Assembly: GCA_020433805.1 (NCBI GenBank)
Contig: JAGRBZ010000036.1
Span: 1-34,976 of the forward strand
Reading direction: 5' to 3'
DNA length: 34,976 nucleotides
DNA from: Anaerolineae bacterium
Lineage (GTDB): Bacteria; Chloroflexota; Anaerolineae; 4572-78; J111
Shown: one piece after another, positions 1-8,777 of the stretch
Layout: each line of letters begins with the position of its first letter
Position numbering within the stretch: position 1 is the first letter of the stretch
Made by a program: the position numbers and the translations under genes
Notes under the pieces: model-generated
The model's input: only the letters and a program-made list of their open reading frames with translations
The model's database searches: none
What the model was told of the DNA's origin: nothing

Positions 1-264
1 GAATGGATTGTTTCGACCATGGCTGCCGGTTCGCCCCACCCCGACAGTTTGATTATTGATGATCGGCATGTTATCCAATTTGGAACCAGTATGTCGGCAG
101 CGCTCATGACCGGCATTGCCGCTTTGATGCTAGAAAAAACCCCGGCTTTAACCCACACCCAATTCAAAGAATTTCTCAAAACCAAGAGTACTGTCCCCAG
201 CCAGCCTACTGGTACCTTTGACCCCCTCTGGGGTTATGGTTTATTAGACATGTTAAAACTATAA
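1..264 (+). CDS. Subtilisin-like serine protease (S8 family), C-terminal fragment
   Basis: The frame is open from the first base, so the gene starts outside the window and only about 87 residues are visible. The motif FGTSMSAALMTG is the S8 subtilase active-site serine block (GTSMSxP-like, with Ala where Pro is usual). It is followed by a helix (ALMLEKTPALT) and the typical closing phrase GYGLLDMLKL, which resembles the GYG-x-(V/L)-(N/D) end of subtilase catalytic domains. The protein stops directly after the catalytic domain, so there is no C-terminal secretion or cell-wall domain. Whether it is exported cannot be judged without the N-terminus. The family assignment is secure; the substrate is unknown. 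Confidence 0.85.
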   Translation, partial: EWIVSTMAAGSPHPDSLIIDDRHVIQFGTSMSAALMTGIAALMLEKTPALTHTQFKEFLKTKSTVPSQPTGTFDPLWGYGLLDMLKL

Positions 265-408
265 TCCTATTTACAATTCCCCCTAAAGCAGTGTAGACTT
301 TTGTTAAGAAAATCTACCGCAATTCTCTACCCGGCTTATTTCTCGACTCTCTAAAAATAGAATAGCCTATCCTATCTATTCAGTTTTGTATAGATCGATT
401 GTCGACCC

Positions 409-438
409 TTGACGTTATTCGGCCCCATTTTGTAACGT
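409..438 (+). promoter_or_regulatory. Possible sigma-70 promoter for the cyclase gene
   Basis: TTGACG at 409-414 and TAACGT at 433-438 are separated by 18 bases and lie about 105 bases upstream of the ATG at 544. The -35 match is good and the -10 is weak. The 265-543 gap holds no other gene. A short imperfect hairpin at 293-317 (GTAGA/TCTAC arms) lacks a T-run and is not a convincing terminator. Confidence 0.3.
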
Positions 439-543
439 TGATTATAGTAGTTTTTGCTGCCCGCCACTTGTCTTGTCACCCCCCAAAGCGCTTATTCGCG
501 ATTGTTGCGCAATCATCTTTAGCAAGGCATACTGAGGAGAATT

Positions 544-3500
544 ATGCACCATTTAACGCCCCATTTCATCATTGAAAAATTTAAACAAAAGCAATTTCAA
601 GGGGGATTTAGAGCTGTAGGACTGTTTGTTGACATCTCCGGCTTTACCAAAGTTACGGAAACGTTGATGCAGGATCACGAGGATGGTGTCGAAGAGTTAG
701 CCCGAGTTATGCGCGCTATCTTCTTCCCTCTGGCCGATAGTGTCTATAGCCACGGTGGTTTTATTTGCACGTGTGCCGGTGACTCCGTTACCGCTTTATT
801 TCCCGTTGAGGTCGACGACCAGAAAGCGCAAACGTATCATCACGCCTTAGCCGCTGCTCAATCTATTCAGCAACAGATGTTTTCCGCACCCAGCCAGAAA
901 ACCCGTTACGGAACATTTTATTTTACGGCTAAAATAGGTTTGGCCGAAGGGCAAGTTGAATGGGGTATTGTCTCCGGATCAGAACAACAAAATGCTTATT
1001 ACTTTAAAGGATCAGCAATTGAAATATGTGTCGAGGCCGAACATCGGGCTGAAGGAAATGAAATTATTCTTAGTCAAACGCTTTATCGTCAATTAGAGAG
1101 GCTTGTCACCGTCGATCCCCTCGAAGATGAGACGCATTTTGTAAAGCTAAGATCAGTTTTAGCGACGCTGCCGGAAGCTGCTCCAATCAATTTATCTCCC
1201 ATTACAATTAAACAAGCATCTACATTCAACCCCGAAGCGCTTATTCGACAAAAAGCCTCCGGTGAATTTCGCCACGCGCTCAATGTTTTCATCAACTTAA
1301 ACCATGTAAAAACGCACGAGCAACTGGCAAACATTATGCAGATTGTTTTCCAATTGCAGCAGCAGTACGGCGGCTATCTCAATCGCATCGATTTTGGCGA
1401 CAAAGGGTGTCATCTCCTCCTGTTTTGGGGAGCACCCATTGCTTTTGAAACAGATGTCAAACGCTCGCTCAATTTTCTTCTTGATCTCCAAGCCGCTATT
1501 ACAACACCGATGCGAGCGGGCGTCACCTATCGCATTTCGCATGCCGGCTTTATCGGTTCAAAGCTACGCGAAGAATATACATGCTACGGACGTGGTATCA
1601 ACCTCGCTGCACGCCAGATGACAGAGGCTCCCTGGCAAACGATTTGGCTCGACGAAGAGATGGCTCGCTTGGCCGAACATGATTTTATTGTCAACTTTGT
1701 GGCGCACTTCACCTTCAAAGGGTTTGCCACGCCTATGGCTGTCTATCAACTCAAAGGTCGGCGGGAGGTCGTCAATCACTCAAGGTATGATGACGAAACG
1801 TATATTATCGGTCGCGAGGTCGAATTAGCCGCGTTAAGAGCTGCTGTTGAGCCGATTTACAAGGGCCGATTTGCCGGTGTAGTCACGGTTCATGGCGAAG
1901 CGGGTATTGGGAAAAGCCGGCTTATTTATGAATTACATCAAAGCCTTACCAAAGCAGAGCGCAATCCCGATGCGCCGTCCTCCTCACCGATTACCCCCCG
2001 AAAAGAGGTAAGCTGGTTTCATTGTCCGGCAAACGAAATTTTGCGTCAACCCTTAAATCCGTTTCGCTACTGGCTGCGCTACCATTTCCAACAGTCAGAC
2101 AGTAACAGTGATCGGCAAAACAAAACGCACTTTCATCAAATTTTGGATCACCTGGTTGAAAACACGTCCGACCAAACCCTTCGAGAGGAACTAAAACAGT
2201 TCTCGACTTATTTAGGGGCACTGGTCGATTTGTATTGGCCGAACTCGCCCTTTGAGCAGTCAGATCCCAAACTGCGTTTTGAAAACACACTGCGTGCCCT
2301 TAAAAATCTCATCAAGGCGGAGAGCTTGCGTCAACCGGTTATTATTGAGTTGGAAGATGCCCATTGGCTCGATCCACAATCGAAAGAGATGGTTACGCAG
2401 CTCACGCGCAATGTAGAACAGTACCCTATTGCAATTCTATGCGCTACCCGGTATGGAGATGATGGCACGAAACTTTCCTTGCCGTTTGATGAGGATGTTC
2501 CCCAATATAGTCTTGAGTTGACCTATTTTTCTCAGAACGACGGTAAATCGTTTGCCGAAACAATTTTAGAAGGAAAAATTTCAGAGCATTTCGGCAACTT
2601 TTTGGCCGAAAAAAGTCACGGCAACCCCTTCTTCATTAAGCAGCTCGTTTTAGACCTAAAAGAGCGAGATGCTTTAAGACAACAACGTCACCTGGGCCAA
2701 ACCTATTATTATCTCAACCCGCTTCAGGCTGAAGATGTGCCAACCACTATTCGAGCAGTACTTGTATCGCGCTTAGATCGGTTACCACAGCCGGTTAAGC
2801 AAATAGTACAGGTGGCCTCAGTGTTAGGATCAGAGTTTGATGTGCAAGTGCTCTCTAAAATTTTGCCGGCCAATCAAGATCTAGAGGAGCAGCTTGAGAA
2901 AGCGGAAGCAGAACAAATTTGGGTCAACCTCACAAAAGACCGTTACCTATTTAGGCACGCTCTATTGCGCGACTCCGCGTATTCGATGCAGGTACGTAGT
3001 CAGTTAAAAACTTTACACAGGCGGGGTGCAGAAGCTTTAGAAAGTCTCTATGCTGCCGATCTATCGCGTCACTACACCGCACTCGCCTATCACTGCGAAC
3101 AGGCAGAACTAGATGAAAAATCGATCCTCTATCTTGAGCAAGCCGGCGATCAAGCTAAAGCCAATTATCAAAATGAAGAGGCTTTAGATTTTTATGAGCG
3201 GTTATTAAAATATCAGGTTAATCGAACCAAGGAAATGATGCTTTATAGTAAACAGGGTGAAATACTCAATCTTCTTGGTCAGTGGAATTTAGCGCTTGAA
3301 AAATTACAGCAAGGTTTAGACAAACTCAATGGATTTATCAACACGCAGCAAGAGGCTCAGTTAAACGTTGTTTTAGGAGATGTCCTGCTGATGAAAGGCT
3401 CGTACGCTCAAGCATTAGGCCATTTACAGAAAGCCCGAAAAATTTCGAAAACACTGAATGATAAACAAACCCTATTTACTTGTTTCATCACGATGGCTCG

Positions 3501-4479
3501 AACTTATATGTATGACCTTGAACCGGATCGCGCCTTAGAATTTAATCGAAAAGCGCTTGAATTAGCGAAAGAGCGTGGAGATAAACATGGCACAGCGATG
3601 GCAATGGCCGGGATTGGAGCAGTCCATGCGATGCGTGATGAACCTGAATTGGCACTACCTAGCCTGTTAGAATCCATTCCCATCTTCAAAGCGTTGGGCG
3701 ACAAACGGGAAATGATCCATCCTATGTTTAATGCCGGTTTGGTTTACCATTTCATCGGAGATTACAAACAAGCCTTATATTATTTCCGGCAAGTCTTTGA
3801 TGAAGCCACCGAAATAAGTGACCGGGTGGGAGTCTTTCTCTCATTGCACTTTACCGGTCACTTACACCACTCGGCGGGTCAGCATAAAAAAGCAATCGCT
3901 TACTTAATAAAGGCTCTTGAAAAAAGAGCTGTTACAGGCGGAGATGGCCTTCTAAGCCAAAGTGAGCCTTATCTGGCCAGTGCGTATGCCAGTTTGAACA
4001 GAACTAACGAAGCCCTAGCAACCGCTCTACAACATTTCAAAAACGTCTCTCAAGTAGGACGCGATACCGAGTCGGGCCGTGCTCACGTTGTTGTAGGAAA
4101 CATTTTGGCGCAACTGCAAATACATGACAATAATCCGGTACTACCAGCAAAAGATGAAATCAATCATATCCAATCGCACAGTACGCAAAATCTCATCGAC
4201 CAGATAACACAGCTAACAAACATCGCTCCACAACCGGAAGATTACTTTACTTACGCAGTTAATGAAGCAATGACCGGAAGCAGGCCCTATTTACTAACAC
4301 TCGTCCCCGCTCTCTATTCCTATGGTCACTATTTATATATTTCAGGCAAACAAGAAGAAGGGTTAAAAAAATTATCCGAGGCGAAACAGCAGGCGCTTGA
4401 TTACGGCATGCTTGGTAAAATCGAACAAATCAAACGTGTGTGTCAGAAGATCAATGTTGATTTCGACAGTATCCCCTAA
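544..4479 (+). CDS. Soluble adenylyl cyclase-like protein: tandem class III cyclase domains, NTPase, TPR
   Basis: The ATG at 544 follows GAGGAG at 535-540. Four parts are visible in the 1311 residues. The first cyclase domain (about 20-215) keeps both metal-binding aspartates: Asp30 in FVDISGFT and Asp80 in CAGDSVTALF. The second (about 245-415) has lost the metal residues (FINLN in place of FxDI). It keeps candidate nucleotide-binding residues: Lys287 in DKGC, Thr346 in EEYTCYG, and Asn353 and Arg357 in INLAAR. One active site shared by the two domains is therefore expected. Next is a STAND/AAA-like NTPase with Walker A GEAGIGKS (451-458) and a Walker B-like IIELEDAHW (600-608), then a long TPR-like helical region (about 880-1300). 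The order C1-C2-NTPase-TPR is that of mammalian ADCY10. No signal peptide or membrane segment is seen, so it is probably cytoplasmic. Inferred role: cAMP synthesis controlled by a ligand or partner. Cyclic nucleotide specificity is not proven. Confidence 0.88.
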   Translation: MHHLTPHFIIEKFKQKQFQGGFRAVGLFVDISGFTKVTETLMQDHEDGVEELARVMRAIFFPLADSVYSHGGFICTCAGDSVTALFPVEVDDQKAQTYHHALAAAQSIQQQMFSAPSQKTRYGTFYFTAKIGLAEGQVEWGIVSGSEQQNAYYFKGSAIEICVEAEHRAEGNEIILSQTLYRQLERLVTVDPLEDETHFVKLRSVLATLPEAAPINLSPITIKQASTFNPEALIRQKASGEFRHALNVFINLNHVKTHEQLANIMQIVFQLQQQYGGYLNRIDFGDKGCHLLLFWGAPIAFETDVKRSLNFLLDLQAAITTPMRAGVTYRISHAGFIGSKLREEYTCYGRGINLAARQMTEAPWQTIWLDEEMARLAEHDFIVNFVAHFTFKGFATPMAVYQLKGRREVVNHSRYDDETYIIGREVELAALRAAVEPIYKGRFAGVVTVHGEAGIGKSRLIYELHQSLTKAERNPDAPSSSPITPRKEVSWFHCPANEILRQPLNPFRYWLRYHFQQSDSNSDRQNKTHFHQILDHLVENTSDQTLREELKQFSTYLGALVDLYWPNSPFEQSDPKLRFENTLRALKNLIKAESLRQPVIIELEDAHWLDPQSKEMVTQLTRNVEQYPIAILCATRYGDDGTKLSLPFDEDVPQYSLELTYFSQNDGKSFAETILEGKISEHFGNFLAEKSHGNPFFIKQLVLDLKERDALRQQRHLGQTYYYLNPLQAEDVPTTIRAVLVSRLDRLPQPVKQIVQVASVLGSEFDVQVLSKILPANQDLEEQLEKAEAEQIWVNLTKDRYLFRHALLRDSAYSMQVRSQLKTLHRRGAEALESLYAADLSRHYTALAYHCEQAELDEKSILYLEQAGDQAKANYQNEEALDFYERLLKYQVNRTKEMMLYSKQGEILNLLGQWNLALEKLQQGLDKLNGFINTQQEAQLNVVLGDVLLMKGSYAQALGHLQKARKISKTLNDKQTLFTCFITMARTYMYDLEPDRALEFNRKALELAKERGDKHGTAMAMAGIGAVHAMRDEPELALPSLLESIPIFKALGDKREMIHPMFNAGLVYHFIGDYKQALYYFRQVFDEATEISDRVGVFLSLHFTGHLHHSAGQHKKAIAYLIKALEKRAVTGGDGLLSQSEPYLASAYASLNRTNEALATALQHFKNVSQVGRDTESGRAHVVVGNILAQLQIHDNNPVLPAKDEINHIQSHSTQNLIDQITQLTNIAPQPEDYFTYAVNEAMTGSRPYLLTLVPALYSYGHYLYISGKQEEGLKKLSEAKQQALDYGMLGKIEQIKRVCQKINVDFDSIP

Positions 4480-4489
4480 ATCATCCAGC

Positions 4490-4708
4490 TCATTTAGAAG
4501 CATACATTGCATCGCCCGCCTGGCCGCTTACTTGATCGAATATGCGACCAGCCTGGACATGGGGACTGGTTTTGAGCAAATGGTGAAGATACTGTTCGGC
4601 CGCAGCATATGAACCGAACGCTTCTCCATTTTGCCAAAAAGTATCTTTTGTCGTTTTCACTTGAACTACAAACCGCCTAACAAAACGGTGAAAAATTGGA
4701 GAGGTCAT
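4490..4708 (-). CDS. Possible small hypothetical protein
   Basis: An open frame of 72 residues from ATG at 4708 (78 from an in-frame TTG at 4726) converges on the cyclase gene, leaving 10 bases between the stop codons. It reads like a compact alpha/beta protein: a strand (FVVQVKTTKDTFW), then a helix (SYAAAEQYLHHLLKTSP), then ARIFDQV-like residues (AGRIFDQVSG). It is not strongly biased in composition and does not overlap another gene. I do not recognise the family. GGACGGG sits just upstream of the ATG but is a poor ribosome site. It could be a spurious frame. Confidence 0.35.
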   Translation of the reverse strand: MTSPIFHRFVRRFVVQVKTTKDTFWQNGEAFGSYAAAEQYLHHLLKTSPHVQAGRIFDQVSGQAGDAMYASK

Positions 4709-5001
4709 ACGCACCCGTCCATACAATCAAATTGCGCATTGGTTATTGACCTTACCTATCTTTGTCAATAAAAAGCAACATTGGCAGAATAGGATTAAAA
4801 GAATTATGCCCCAGCCGGTTCAACTTGGCAATCATATCGTTATAAATTAATTCATTCGTTAGTCATCGATATTTTAGAAGCCAACCGCTGACATTTCCCT
4901 TTACCTTTACACAACTATTTTTGCCCAATTGCTATAAAAAGAGTTACACTTAACGTATCACAAAAAGTTCCTCACACATACAACGCTAGGAGACTTAACC
5001 G
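4709..5001. other. Gap upstream of the CoA-transferase gene
   Basis: AT-rich intergenic DNA. No tRNA-like fold, repeat or convincing gene was seen. A 14-codon + strand frame (ATG at 4806) is too short to support. The only likely functional signals are the promoter-like pair at 4921-4950 and AGGAGA at 4988-4993 ahead of the next gene. Confidence 0.5.
4921..4950 (+). promoter_or_regulatory. Possible promoter for the CoA-transferase/GNAT gene
   Basis: TTGCCC (4921-4926) and TACACT (4945-4950) are 18 bases apart and lie about 50 bases before the ATG at 5002. Each hexamer deviates from consensus, so this is a weak call based on position and spacing. Confidence 0.3.
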
Positions 5002-6906
5002 ATGCCTCAAAATCTGGCCGCAATGAAAGAAAAATATCCTGAAAAATTCGGCCCCGAAGGAAAAGCCTTTAAAAACATCCGGCGTGGCGATACTATTTTC
5101 ATCAGTACCGGTTGTGGACAACCCCAATATTTGGTGCAAGCTTTAGTCAATTACGTAGAACGAAATCGATCGGCTTTTTACGATGTAGAAGTATTCCATA
5201 TGTGGACATTAGGTGTTGCGCCCTATACCGACAATAAGTTTCGATCTAACTTTCGACACAATTCCTTTTTTATATCCGAAAGCACACGTGAAGCTGTTAA
5301 TTCGGGAATGGCTGATTACACGCCTATCTTTTTGTCGCAGACGCCTGATCTGTTTCATCGCAAACTGGTGCCGATTGACGTCGCGCTTATTCAAACGACA
5401 CTGCCGGATAAACATGGCTTTGTCAATTTAGGCGTAAGTGTTGATGTCACCAAAGCGGCTATTGAAAATGCCGGTTACATTATAGCCCAAGTTAACGCCG
5501 AACTCCCTCGTATTCCAGGCGATGGTTTTCTACATATGGAAGAGATCGACTTTTTCATTCCTCACGATGAAGCTATTCTTGAAAATAAAGACCCCTTCGA
5601 TAGCCAAGTTATCGAAAAAATGGGACGATATTTATCAAACTTAATTGAAGACGGTGACACCATTCAGGTAGGATATGGAAGCACACCGAACGCAGTTTTG
5701 CCCTATTTATCTGAGAAAAAACATTTGGGTATCCACACCGAATTGCTTACGGATGGTATCGTTGATCTGATGAAAAAGGGAGTTGTTGATAATTCGCAAA
5801 AAGCGGTTAACCGAGGGCGAACGGTAGCGACATTTTGTATGGGAACTGAGGAGACATACAAATTTTTACATGGCAATCCGTCGATTGAATTTAGAACTGC
5901 TGACTATACGAATAACCCCCTGCTCATTGCTCGCCAAGATAATATGGTGGCCATTAATAGTGCTCTTGAAGTTGATTTAACCGGGCAGGCAACCTCTGAG
6001 TCGATTGGAAAAACGTTTTTTAGAGGTATGGGCGGAGGAGCCGACTTTATGCGCGGTGCGGTATTAGCCCATAACGGTAAGACGATTTTGGCACTACCGT
6101 CAACCGCTCGAAATGAAACGATTTCTAGAATTGTTCCGCTTCTGGCTGAGGGGGCAGGCGTTACATTTAATCGAAGCGATATTCACTACGTGGTAACGGA
6201 ATATGGCATTGCTTATTTACATGGCAAAAACATTCGAGAACGAGCGATGGAACTGATTGGTATTGCTCATCCAAAATTCCGCTCCTCGCTCATTGAAGAA
6301 GCCAAAAAAACAAATTTGATTTTTCAGGACCAAGCCTTTATACCCGGCAAAGCCGGCGAATATCCGGCAAAGCTTGAAACTTTACGGCAAACTAAAACCG
6401 GACTCGAAATTTTCCTGAGACCGGTTAAAATTAGCGATGAACCATTGCTCAAAGACTTTTTCTACTCTCTCTCTGATGCCAGTTTACAGAGCCGATTTAT
6501 GTCTATGCGAACGAGTATGCCTCACGAACAGCTTCAGAATTTCGTTGTAATCGATTACACACAAGATATGGTCATCTTAGCAATTATTTATCCTGAGGAA
6601 GAAAAAGAAGAAGTCATTGGAATTGGTGAATATAGCGTTAATACCGGAACGCATACCGCTGATGCCGCATTCGCCGTTCGAGATGATTACCAGGGCCACG
6701 GTATTGGAACTGAATTGTTAAGTTACCTAACCTATCTTGCCAAAAAAAGGGGGTTGCTTGGCTTCACTGCGGATGTGCTGGCCGACAACTGGGGTATGCT
6801 CCGTGTCTTTGACAGAATGGGCTACGATACTAAACGGTCATTTGAGGGCGGTACGTACGGATTAGAAATGATGTTTAAACGTGATACGAGTAAAAAATTA
6901 GAATAA
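5002..6906 (+). CDS. Acetyl-CoA hydrolase/CoA-transferase fused to a GNAT acetyltransferase
   Basis: The ATG follows AGGAGA (4988-4993) with 8 bases between. Residues 1 to about 430 match the acetyl-CoA hydrolase/4-hydroxybutyrate CoA-transferase family. GIHTELLTDG carries Glu247, the position expected to form the glutamyl-CoA intermediate. NSALEVDLTGQ and the glycine-rich RGMGGGADF motif are typical of the C-terminal half. Residues from about 455 to 625 form a GNAT domain with the acetyl-CoA loop QGHGIG (564-569). The protein is cytosolic, with no signal or membrane segment. The first part should move CoA between acyl groups, or hydrolyse acetyl-CoA. The second probably acetylates a protein or small molecule, possibly as feedback on acetyl-CoA level (inference). 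Such fusions are known in several bacterial groups. The exact substrate is unknown. Confidence 0.9.
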   Translation: MPQNLAAMKEKYPEKFGPEGKAFKNIRRGDTIFISTGCGQPQYLVQALVNYVERNRSAFYDVEVFHMWTLGVAPYTDNKFRSNFRHNSFFISESTREAVNSGMADYTPIFLSQTPDLFHRKLVPIDVALIQTTLPDKHGFVNLGVSVDVTKAAIENAGYIIAQVNAELPRIPGDGFLHMEEIDFFIPHDEAILENKDPFDSQVIEKMGRYLSNLIEDGDTIQVGYGSTPNAVLPYLSEKKHLGIHTELLTDGIVDLMKKGVVDNSQKAVNRGRTVATFCMGTEETYKFLHGNPSIEFRTADYTNNPLLIARQDNMVAINSALEVDLTGQATSESIGKTFFRGMGGGADFMRGAVLAHNGKTILALPSTARNETISRIVPLLAEGAGVTFNRSDIHYVVTEYGIAYLHGKNIRERAMELIGIAHPKFRSSLIEEAKKTNLIFQDQAFIPGKAGEYPAKLETLRQTKTGLEIFLRPVKISDEPLLKDFFYSLSDASLQSRFMSMRTSMPHEQLQNFVVIDYTQDMVILAIIYPEEEKEEVIGIGEYSVNTGTHTADAAFAVRDDYQGHGIGTELLSYLTYLAKKRGLLGFTADVLADNWGMLRVFDRMGYDTKRSFEGGTYGLEMMFKRDTSKKLE

Positions 6907-7052
6907 TGCAAAACAAGCCCGCTTTAGAGTGTTACGTTAAGAAAACTATAACTATTTTTTCATGGTTTAATAACCCCTTTTCTATTTAATTAGCATACAA
7001 TTGATACAATTACTGATGGGGGAGGACGGTTTCTGTCAAAGGGGAAAAGACC

Positions 7053-7412
7053 ATGATACCGAAACATCTTATGATCGTCGACGACCACGAAGACATTCTG
7101 TTTTTCTTAGAGCAAGGTATTCGACAAACATGGCCTAACTTTTTTGTTACCACAATGAAAAGTGGGCAGGACGCGCTACAGTACCTAAAGAAGGCTCCCG
7201 TAGACTTGATGCTTATCGACTACAAAATGCCGGGAATGAATGGATTAGAGCTAGCGGAAGCTGTTCGAAAAATTGCTCCAAAAACGCGAATTATTATGAT
7301 GAGTTCTGTCGACCCGCCTGAATTAAGAATGACTACTGGCACTTATGATGCTTACTTGGATAAACCCTTTGGCATCTCGGCTATACGTCCACTCGTAACC
7401 GCGTGCTGTTAA
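7053..7412 (+). CDS. Stand-alone response-regulator receiver (CheY-like)
   Basis: A complete single receiver domain of 119 residues with no output domain. The acidic pocket is Asp10-Asp11, the phosphoacceptor Asp56 lies in LMLIDYKMPGMNG, the switch Ser84/Ser85 in IIMMSSVD, and the conserved Lys104 in LDKPF. The ATG is preceded by AAGGGGAAAAG. No kinase gene is adjacent. The nearest histidine kinase is on the other strand at 16325-17755. It probably works in a phosphorelay or by protein contact, as CheY/Spo0F-type receivers do. The output is not determinable here. Confidence 0.92.
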   Translation: MIPKHLMIVDDHEDILFFLEQGIRQTWPNFFVTTMKSGQDALQYLKKAPVDLMLIDYKMPGMNGLELAEAVRKIAPKTRIIMMSSVDPPELRMTTGTYDAYLDKPFGISAIRPLVTACC

Positions 7413-7434
7413 CACAAATTAGTAAATTTCAGGC

Positions 7435-7471
7435 AAAAAAAGTGCCGACCGCCACTGGTCGGCACTTTTTT
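7435..7471. terminator. Bidirectional intrinsic terminator
   Basis: A perfect 10-bp stem, AGTGCCGACC (7441-7450) and GGTCGGCACT (7457-7466), has a 6-base loop, an A-run on the left and a T-run on the right. It lies between the convergent receiver gene (+) and the propeller gene (-), so it can end both transcripts. Confidence 0.92.
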
Positions 7472-7492
7472 GATCAGTAATGACTTTACGTT

Positions 7493-8686
7493 CTAAATCG
7501 CACTCTGGTTTTGATAGGATTTACCAGAAACTTTACCAAGTAAAACCCAGCCGGCTATCGCTACGGTTATAGCAAGTATTAAGAGCTGAACAGCGGTCGG
7601 ATTGGCTAGTGAGTCGAAATGCAGTGATGAAGTGAGCGATGTAGCGGGTAGGGGATTTCCATAACGAACCAATCCTTGCGTTGTTGCGACGTAGATTCCT
7701 CCTCCTTGGATAACAATCTGGTCAACAACGTCTTCATGTTCAGCAATCTTAATCCAATGCTGGCCGGCATTAAACGTTTCGTAAATGCCATCACCAATCA
7801 GTTGGCTGCCCACACTATAGGCGGTGGCCACCGCTAGATGTTGGGGCTTATCTTCATCAACAGTAACAGCCGACACCCGAAGCATAACCCCCGGTTGCCA
7901 TCCAAAACCGGCATTTAACTCTTGCCAGCTTTGTCCGCCATCATCAGAAACAAAAGCACCGTACGCCACAGTACCAACATAAATCCGCTGCGGATTTACC
8001 GGGTCAATAGCAATACTAACGGGCGTGTCGGGTATAGTCTCAATTTTACGCGTCGAGGCTCCCTCAATTACGGTAATTCCTTCGGTTGTTATAGCATATA
8101 TCTGACCGTTTGGGCTTACATCAAAATCCCGCACATACAATCCCTCGGTTAACGGATCGCTGCCAATTTGCTCGGCCTGCCCGGTCGGTATATGGACGCG
8201 ATAGATACCTTGACCCTCGGTACCCAAATAAAGAACATTAGAGGCAGTGGCATCTATGGTGACAACATTAATAATTGGAGCATCATTACGCGCATTTGTA
8301 GGTAACTCAAGCGGAAACGGTGCCCAAATTTTGCCGCCATCTTTACTAAACCAGAGGCTACCGCGATCATTTTCGTCAACAGTACCGGCATACAAAGTCA
8401 TCCTATCAAGTGGATGAATAGCCAATGTTTTTACAATCTCACCAGACGGTCCGGGGCTAACCCGTTGCCACGAATATCCGGCATCATCGCTACGATAGAT
8501 ACCTGTCTTATCCAGGGTTGCAAAAAGCGTACCGGCATCCGCATCATTAATCGTATCTACCGTTGTATTTGATAAGTCGGCCAAGGCTAAGCCGGTTGTT
8601 TCTCCGGCTGCCATAGCAACGGCTGTACCGAGTACCAGTATTGAAAAAAATAATCCTACTCTTACAAGCAAGCTTTTACTTTTCAT
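7493..8686 (-). CDS. Membrane-anchored BNR/Ycf48-like beta-propeller protein (paralogue 1)
   Basis: The ATG at 8686 has GGGAGGAAG directly upstream. Of 397 residues, the first 27 or so form a signal peptide or anchor (VGLFFSILVLGTAVAMAAG). The body carries BNR/sialidase-type repeats: GIYRSDDAGYSWQRV, GSLWFSKDGGKIWAPF, GAFVSDDGGQSWQEL, GIYETFNAGQHWIKI. The C-terminus has one hydrophobic helix (about 367-388) and a short basic tail. The protein is therefore likely exported, with the propeller outside and a C-terminal anchor in the membrane. It is clearly paralogous to the gene at 9283-10509, sharing the post-signal motif GETTGLALADLSN and the repeat order. The function is unknown. BNR propellers bind proteins or glycans, and sialidase catalytic residues are not evident. 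Confidence 0.85.
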   Translation of the reverse strand: MKSKSLLVRVGLFFSILVLGTAVAMAAGETTGLALADLSNTTVDTINDADAGTLFATLDKTGIYRSDDAGYSWQRVSPGPSGEIVKTLAIHPLDRMTLYAGTVDENDRGSLWFSKDGGKIWAPFPLELPTNARNDAPIINVVTIDATASNVLYLGTEGQGIYRVHIPTGQAEQIGSDPLTEGLYVRDFDVSPNGQIYAITTEGITVIEGASTRKIETIPDTPVSIAIDPVNPQRIYVGTVAYGAFVSDDGGQSWQELNAGFGWQPGVMLRVSAVTVDEDKPQHLAVATAYSVGSQLIGDGIYETFNAGQHWIKIAEHEDVVDQIVIQGGGIYVATTQGLVRYGNPLPATSLTSSLHFDSLANPTAVQLLILAITVAIAGWVLLGKVSGKSYQNQSAI

Positions 8687-8777
8687 AACTTCCTCCCTAA
8701 AGCATGATGGTGGGGGTAAGGAATAGCGTTATGTCTATCCCTCTCTGATGATCGATATATGTGGTTGGCCAGTGTTT

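Noticed and set aside
293..317. Short hairpin after the protease gene
   Set aside because: Imperfect stem (5 plus 4 bp with a bulge) and no T-run, so not supportable as a terminator.
4397..4612. 71-codon + strand frame overlapping the end of the cyclase gene
   Set aside because: Out of frame with the large gene, no ribosome site, and a translation without domain-like pattern.
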